A stretch of 47,276 nt of DNA from WJMT01 sp964456985 (GTDB taxonomy: Bacteria > Acidobacteriota > Aminicenantia > Aminicenantales > Aminicenantaceae), in contig CAYWDH010000016.1 of assembly GCA_964456985.1 (NCBI GenBank), positions 1-47,276 on the forward strand, written 5' to 3'. The notes under the pieces are model-generated. The model saw nothing but the letters and a program-made list of their open reading frames with translations, was not told the origin of the DNA and ran no database searches. Of this stretch, positions 43,220 to 47,276 are shown piece after piece; position 1 is the stretch's first letter, and each line of letters starts with the position of its first letter. The translations under genes were made by a program, and so were the position numbers.

Positions 43220-44141
43220 GTTCTTTTCCTCCTAGCAAAAGGTAAAGGACCGCCATCCTTATGGCAATTCCGTTCTCGACCTGTTTAAGTATAACTGACT
43301 TTAAGGAATCAGCTAATTGTGTTGAGATCTCAACATCCCTGTTTATAGGCCCGGGGTGCATGATTATGGCGTTTTTACGGGCGTTATCAAATCTTTTTGG
43401 TGTAAGACTAAATAGATTCCTGTATTCCCGGACAGACGGGAAGAAATTTTTCTGCTGTCTTTCCAGCTGTATCCTTAACATCATAATGACGTCTGCGTCT
43501 TTGACGGCTCTGTCCATGTTGTAGTCGATTTGTGCTCCCAGTTGGGCCATTTGCAGCGGAACAAGACCAGGAGGGCCCACAAGGATCACTTTCGCGCCCA
43601 TTTTATTCAGAAGAAATATATTCGACCTGGCCACACGGCTGTGAAGTATATCTCCGACTATTACTATTTTAAGTCCCTTTAATTTTCCTTTTTCCTCCCG
43701 TATGGTGAAGGCGTCCAGCAGTGCCTGAGTGGGATGTTCGTGGGTCCCGTCTCCTGCATTTATCACGTGTGAACGGCAAAAAGTGCTCAGGAAATGAGGA
43801 GTTCCGGAAGCAGAGTGCCGGATGATCAGAGCATCTGTTTGCATGGCTTCCAGGTTGAGAACCGTGTCTTTGAGCGTTTCCCCTTTAACAGTGCTGCTGG
43901 ATGCTTTTGAGAAGCTGGAAATGTCCGCACTGAGTCTTTTTGCTGCCAGCTCAAAGGAGCTTCTCGTTCTTGTACTGGGCTCAAAAAAGAGATTGATAAT
44001 AGTTTTTCCTCTTAAAGCAGGTACTTTTTTTACTTCGCGTTTTGATATCTCTTTGAGGGATTCCGCATTGTCAAGAATTGTAAGAATTTCAGGTTTTGTG
44101 AGATGCTGGATGCCTAAAAGATGTTTTTTATTAAAGCTCAC
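43203..44141 (-). CDS. pyrB: Aspartate carbamoyltransferase catalytic subunit
   Basis: PyrB condenses carbamoyl phosphate with aspartate. The 312-residue protein shows the carbamoyl-phosphate motif FFEPSTRTRSSFE near 52, GDGTHEHPTQALLDAF near 133, and MMLRIQLERQ near 220. No regulatory pyrI gene is in the window. It follows pyrR by nine bases and overlaps pyrC by 17 bases, consistent with one operon. Confidence 0.96.
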   Translation of the reverse strand: MSFNKKHLLGIQHLTKPEILTILDNAESLKEISKREVKKVPALRGKTIINLFFEPSTRTRSSFELAAKRLSADISSFSKASSSTVKGETLKDTVLNLEAMQTDALIIRHSASGTPHFLSTFCRSHVINAGDGTHEHPTQALLDAFTIREEKGKLKGLKIVIVGDILHSRVARSNIFLLNKMGAKVILVGPPGLVPLQMAQLGAQIDYNMDRAVKDADVIMMLRIQLERQQKNFFPSVREYRNLFSLTPKRFDNARKNAIIMHPGPINRDVEISTQLADSLKSVILKQVENGIAIRMAVLYLLLGGKERDVTD

Positions 44142-44150
44142 TCTTTTCTC

Positions 44151-44705
44151 CTATTCGATTCCTCCCGGTTCTATGATAAGGACTTCGTCTTTTTTGTCGA
44201 TCTCCTTTAATTGGACCTTGACCTGCTCTCTTCTGGATGTAGGGAGTGATTTTCCAGTGTAATCAGCTCGTATGGGAAGTTCCCTATGCCCTCTATCGAT
44301 AAAAACAAGGAGCTGAATGGTCTTGGGTCGCCCTAGATCGATCAGACTGTCCATAGCAGCTCTTATAGTCCGGCCAGTGAACAGCACATCATCTACCAAA
44401 AGCACATCCTTATTTTCTATGGAAAAATTTATCTCTGTTTTTTTTACAACATGCTTGTCTTCGAGCTCGGAAAAGTCGTCTCTGTATAAAGTTATGTCTA
44501 GTATTCCCACAGGGACGTCAACATTGTCATATTCTTTAATCAGTTTTGCAATTCGTTTGGCAATATGGACTCCTCTTGTTCTTATGCCTATTATAACAAG
44601 ATTGTTCAGGTCCCGGTTTCTTTCTGTGATTTCAGTGGTCATCCTGTTAAAAGCTCTTTTTATTTTTCTGGAATCCATGACTCTGGCTTTGATTTTTTCT
44701 TTCAT
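44151..44705 (-). CDS. pyrR: PyrR bifunctional regulator/uracil phosphoribosyltransferase
   Basis: PyrR is a phosphoribosyltransferase-fold protein that in many bacteria binds pyr mRNA and represses the operon when UMP is high, and can convert uracil to UMP. The 184-residue protein has the PRPP-binding LLVDDVLFTGRTIRAAMDSL near 100 and an early NLVIIGIRTRGVHIAKRI. A strong AAAGGAG lies six bases before the ATG. I found no clear PyrR-binding loop or attenuator in the 280-base leader on the coding strand, so the mode of regulation is open. Confidence 0.93.
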   Translation of the reverse strand: MKEKIKARVMDSRKIKRAFNRMTTEITERNRDLNNLVIIGIRTRGVHIAKRIAKLIKEYDNVDVPVGILDITLYRDDFSELEDKHVVKKTEINFSIENKDVLLVDDVLFTGRTIRAAMDSLIDLGRPKTIQLLVFIDRGHRELPIRADYTGKSLPTSRREQVKVQLKEIDKKDEVLIIEPGGIE

Positions 44706-44846
44706 TTTAACTCCTTTTTAGGTGAAAACATCTTTTTCTGCTGTCAATCTATCCAGGAGAGGCTTCGGTTTCAAATCTCTTGTTATTTTCTTAAAAAGAT
44801 GCAATAACTGACGAAAAAAGTCAAGAATATTCGTTTCCGGCTCTTT

Positions 44847-44985
44847 ACCTGCATTATTAATAAAAAAAATGGCGATGTTTTTATTGTTAATTTATTTTCT
44901 GCGATATATTCAATTTTTTCAAGAATAGTGTCTTGAATATTTTTCTTGGCATCTGCAACAAGCTTGGCTCGTGAATAATGCAGGT
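44847..44985. repeat. 12-bp inverted repeat enclosing an AT-rich spacer
   Basis: ACCTGCATTATT (44847-44858) and AATAATGCAGGT (44974-44985) are exact inverted complements flanking 115 bases. The right arm abuts the ribF stop codon. A smaller hairpin TTCAAGA/TCTTGAA lies inside. Bases 44945-44978 match 40574-40607 on the opposite strand at 28 of 34 positions, so two intergenic spacers share diverged sequence. No real gene was seen here. Confidence 0.55.
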
Positions 44986-45915
44986 CTACCGCTTTCTCTT
45001 TTTTGCAAAGTATTGTTCGGTGATGCGAATGTCTTTTTCAATCTGTCTTTGAAGCTCTTCAGAAGAGCCAAATGTTTTCTCATCTCTGATTTTTTTTAGA
45101 ACAAGGAGAGCCATCCTTTTGTCATACAAGTCAGTTTGGAGGCCTATAATATAGGATTCTATATGTGTTCGGTCTTTATTGAACGTGGGACGGCAGCCTA
45201 TGTTTGTCACGGAAGGATAGGTTTTGGGCCCGATTATGGATTTTGTGATAAAGACTCCGGGAGGGATTATGTCATTATCTGGTCTTAGATTAGCTGTGGG
45301 AAATCCGATGCGGCGGCCCCTTGAAGAGCCTCTTATGACCCTTCCTGATAACTGATAAGGGTGGCCTAGAAATCTGTTTGCCTTCTCGATATCTCCGTTA
45401 ATGAGTAACGTACGGATTTTACTGCTGCTTATGATTTCCCCATCTAAAGAAACCTGAGGGATGGAGTGCAGTTTGATGTGATGCTTTTTTGCGATTTCCC
45501 GGAGGTGATTTACGTCTCCTTTGCGATTTTTTCCAAACCTGAAATTATCCCCGATCACTATGGATTTGCAGCGGAGAGAGTCAATGAGTGTTTTTTCTAT
45601 AAATTGTTCAGGGGAAAGCAGTGACAGTTTGTTATCAAAACAAAGAACAACGGCTGCTTCCACCTGGAACCGGCTTATCATATTCAGTTTTTCTTTGTAA
45701 GTCTGGATAAGCAGAAATCTATGTTTTTTGAAAAATTTCTCCGGGTGAGGCGAGAAGGTAAGTACAACGGATTTGAGGTCGTTCTCTTCAGCGGTTTTTT
45801 TTAAATATTCCAGTATTTTCTTATGCCCCAGATGAACCCCGTCAAAGTTTCCAATGGAAACAGCTGTATTTTTATTAAAACCAGTCAGCTCAGAAAGATT
45901 TGTAAAGACTTGCAT
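44986..45915 (-). CDS. ribF: Bifunctional riboflavin kinase/FAD synthetase
   Basis: RibF phosphorylates riboflavin to FMN and adenylates it to FAD. The 309-residue protein has an N-terminal nucleotidyltransferase domain with SIGNFDGVHLGHKKIL near residue 21 and a VVIGDNFRFGKNRKGD segment near 118. A C-terminal kinase domain shows GFPTANL near 203. It lies four bases after the DUF1844 gene. The window is rich in flavoproteins (HdrA, FrdA-like), which would draw on this supply. Confidence 0.96.
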   Translation of the reverse strand: MQVFTNLSELTGFNKNTAVSIGNFDGVHLGHKKILEYLKKTAEENDLKSVVLTFSPHPEKFFKKHRFLLIQTYKEKLNMISRFQVEAAVVLCFDNKLSLLSPEQFIEKTLIDSLRCKSIVIGDNFRFGKNRKGDVNHLREIAKKHHIKLHSIPQVSLDGEIISSSKIRTLLINGDIEKANRFLGHPYQLSGRVIRGSSRGRRIGFPTANLRPDNDIIPPGVFITKSIIGPKTYPSVTNIGCRPTFNKDRTHIESYIIGLQTDLYDKRMALLVLKKIRDEKTFGSSEELQRQIEKDIRITEQYFAKKRKR

Positions 45916-45919
45916 AGGG

Positions 45920-46207
45920 TCAAGCCGTGCTGTCTTTGCTTTTTTCCAGATAAAGGCTTTTTAACTGATACAGACTTTGATTGATAAGTTCTTCTTCCTT
46001 TGGATCGAGATTTCCCTTTGTTTTTGTTTTCAATAGTTCGAGAAGCTCTATGAGTCTTTTTGCTACTTCAAGATTCAGACTTTGTTTTTTTGTGATCGGA
46101 TCTGCGATCTTTCCCAGCTTTATAAGAGCCTGCGTATGGAAAGGGAGCATGAGGGAACTGAAATCAAGCAAAGGCATGGGTTCTTTATTTTGCTTTTTTT
46201 CGTCCAT
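45920..46207 (-). CDS. DUF1844 family protein
   Basis: The 95-residue protein matches DUF1844: LLDFSSLMLPFHTQALIKLGK, then LNLEVAKRLIELLELLKTKTKGNLDPKEEELI. It is mostly helical, with no signal peptide or catalytic motif. The function is unknown. It is immediately upstream of ribF (four-base gap) and divergent from mazG. Confidence 0.88.
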   Translation of the reverse strand: MDEKKQNKEPMPLLDFSSLMLPFHTQALIKLGKIADPITKKQSLNLEVAKRLIELLELLKTKTKGNLDPKEEELINQSLYQLKSLYLEKSKDSTA

Positions 46208-46312
46208 TTTGTTGAATTAATTGTTTCTTTTAGTGTTAAATATAATGATGATTTTTTTTAAAACCAGAAAAAAATAATACAATAACGATTGAATATATTC
46301 AAGGAGATATAA

Positions 46313-47104
46313 ATGACTAAACAAGAAAAAGCCGGGGAAAGATTTTCAAAACTTGTGAACATTCTTGATATATTAAGGGGAGATCAGGGATGCCCCTGGG
46401 ACAGACAGCAGGATGAAGTATCCATTGCTGATTATTTTTTAGAAGAAGTGTATGAAGCCATAGAAGCGTTGTATTCCAGTGATATGAGAGCTTTAAAGGA
46501 AGAACTTGGTGATGTGCTCATGGAAGTCGTTTTCTTAGCAAGGATCCATAAGGAAAGAGATCTGTTCGATATTTCGGATGTTCTTGACAGTATCAATGAT
46601 AAGATGATCCGAAGGCATCCTCATGTGTTCGGAAACAAGGAAATGGAGACACCCGACCAGGTACGGGAGGAATGGAACAGGCAGAAAAGTGCGGAAAAAA
46701 AACAGGCTTTTGCGCTTCAAAGAGAAGGCAAACATTCTCCGGCTTTGCTGGAGTCATTTTTAATAGGGAAAAAGGCTTCAGGCTTTGGCTTTGACTGGAA
46801 AAAGCCTGAAGATATCATTGAAAAACTCAAAGAAGAGATCCAGGAAATAGAAAAGGCTGTTGTATCTGGAGACAAAAACAGTGTGTTTGAAGAAATGGGG
46901 GATATCCTGTTTACTGTTTCTAATGTGTCACGTCATTTGAAAGTGAATCCTGAGGTGGCCTTGAAAAAGGCAAATCACAAATTCATTGAGAGATTCAACT
47001 ATATTGAAAAAAAACTGAAAGAGAAGGGAATGGATTTGGAGGAGGCATCTCTTGATGAAATGGAAGCGCTTTGGGAGGAGGCTAAAAGAAAAGATCAAAG
47101 TTAA
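46313..47104 (+). CDS. mazG: Nucleoside triphosphate pyrophosphohydrolase MazG
   Basis: The 263-residue protein has two MazG domains. The first (about 20-125) carries CPWDRQQ, EEVYEAIEA and EELGDVLMEVVF; the second (about 155-250) carries EEIQEIEKAV and EEMGDILFTVSNVSRHL. These acidic motifs bind magnesium, and the enzyme hydrolyses NTPs to NMPs and pyrophosphate, clearing noncanonical nucleotides. AAGGAG lies eight bases before the ATG. It is divergent from DUF1844; TATAAT at 46241-46246 lacks a convincing -35. The terminal repeat follows directly. Confidence 0.96.
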   Translation: MTKQEKAGERFSKLVNILDILRGDQGCPWDRQQDEVSIADYFLEEVYEAIEALYSSDMRALKEELGDVLMEVVFLARIHKERDLFDISDVLDSINDKMIRRHPHVFGNKEMETPDQVREEWNRQKSAEKKQAFALQREGKHSPALLESFLIGKKASGFGFDWKKPEDIIEKLKEEIQEIEKAVVSGDKNSVFEEMGDILFTVSNVSRHLKVNPEVALKKANHKFIERFNYIEKKLKEKGMDLEEASLDEMEALWEEAKRKDQS

Positions 47105-47106
47105 GA

Positions 47107-47276
47107 AAATCAGGTATGGCTGTCGCTCACTAAAGATTTTTAACGCCATTCTCCTTCATTTTTCTCGGCTCCTGCGTAACCTCCCCCGTTCGTGGGTCAG
47201 ACATACTCGTCGCCCGGCTCTGCCGGGTACCCTCGAAAAGCCTCATCCGAAGGCTAAATCTTCAATATCGCTTCAG
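47107..47276 (+). repeat. Dispersed repeat, copy D (window edge) with inverted ends
   Basis: The left part (47114-47180) is almost identical to the reverse complement of 1-69. The right part (47250-47276) is the reverse complement of 40523-40549 with one mismatch. The two ends of this copy also resemble each other in inverted orientation (CTGTCGCTCACTAAAGATTT near 47120 versus the reverse complement of the last bases). A CCCGGC-TCT-GCCGGG hairpin occupies 47213-47227. The element is cut by the window end. Confidence 0.75.

Noticed and set aside
44745..44770. A stretch resembling a PyrR-binding loop (ATCCAGGAGAGGCTT)
   Set aside because: It is on the plus strand, while pyrR-pyrB-pyrC are transcribed from the minus strand, and it has one base too many against the usual UCCNGNGAGGYU pattern.
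44858..44985. Minus-strand coding-like sequence after the ribF stop (VDLHYSRAKLVADAKK...)
   Set aside because: No start codon with a ribosome binding site was found and the frame continues only into AT-rich noncoding sequence; kept as a repeat/remnant finding instead of a gene.

Overview
The window looks like a contig from an uncultured, anaerobic, Gram-negative bacterium with a moderately AT-rich genome. A LolA-type lipoprotein/lipid carrier implies an outer membrane. Ferredoxin-linked 2-oxoacid oxidation and heterodisulfide-reductase-type proteins imply anaerobic metabolism. c-di-GMP proteins and two-subunit glycyl-tRNA synthetase are bacterial traits. The phylum cannot be fixed from sequence alone; an Aminicenantes/Acidobacteria-like lineage is a weak guess. 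Both window ends lie in the same repeat in opposite orientations, so the contig probably broke at dispersed repeats.

Layout. 1-1533: repeat, serS and tRNA-Ser(UGA). 1600-7954 (minus): a lipid island with a lipid kinase-like protein, a CrtC-like/polyprenyl synthase fusion, an RND/MMPL exporter and a LolA-like carrier. 8011-8210: a compact orphan transcription unit with promoter, strong ribosome binding site, 20-codon ORF and terminator. 8211-15448: DUF2061 protein, tRNA-Ser(GCU), metE, a DUF711 gene overlapping a GAF/degenerate-GGDEF gene, and argS. 15703-23057 (plus): gcvT-gcvH-gcvPA-gcvPB-glyQ-glyS, joining glycine breakdown to glycine charging. 23143: a PilZ protein.

23646-32775 (minus) is the most striking block. 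It is a ten-gene operon read hdrC-hdrB-korD-korA-korB-korC-hdrA-mvhD, then an SdhB-like Fe-S protein and an FrdA/SdhA-like flavoprotein. It looks like a soluble electron-transfer module joining 2-oxoacid (probably 2-oxoglutarate):ferredoxin oxidoreductase, a complete HdrABC-MvhD flavin/Fe-S core and a fumarate reductase-like enzyme without a membrane anchor. Upstream on the same strand are a DUF362 protein, a twin-arginine-tagged AmmeMemoRadiSam-type radical SAM protein and a membrane-embedded spermidine synthase-like protein.

37230-40306: a secreted DUF6599-like protein, a REC-GGDEF response regulator and an AI-2E family transporter. 40307-40826: a gene-free, hairpin-rich spacer with repeats and a 126-bp element with 16-bp terminal inverted repeats. 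40827-46207 (minus): DUF1844, ribF, pyrR-pyrB-pyrC, rnc and a Mth938-like gene. 46313-47104: mazG, followed by the terminal repeat.
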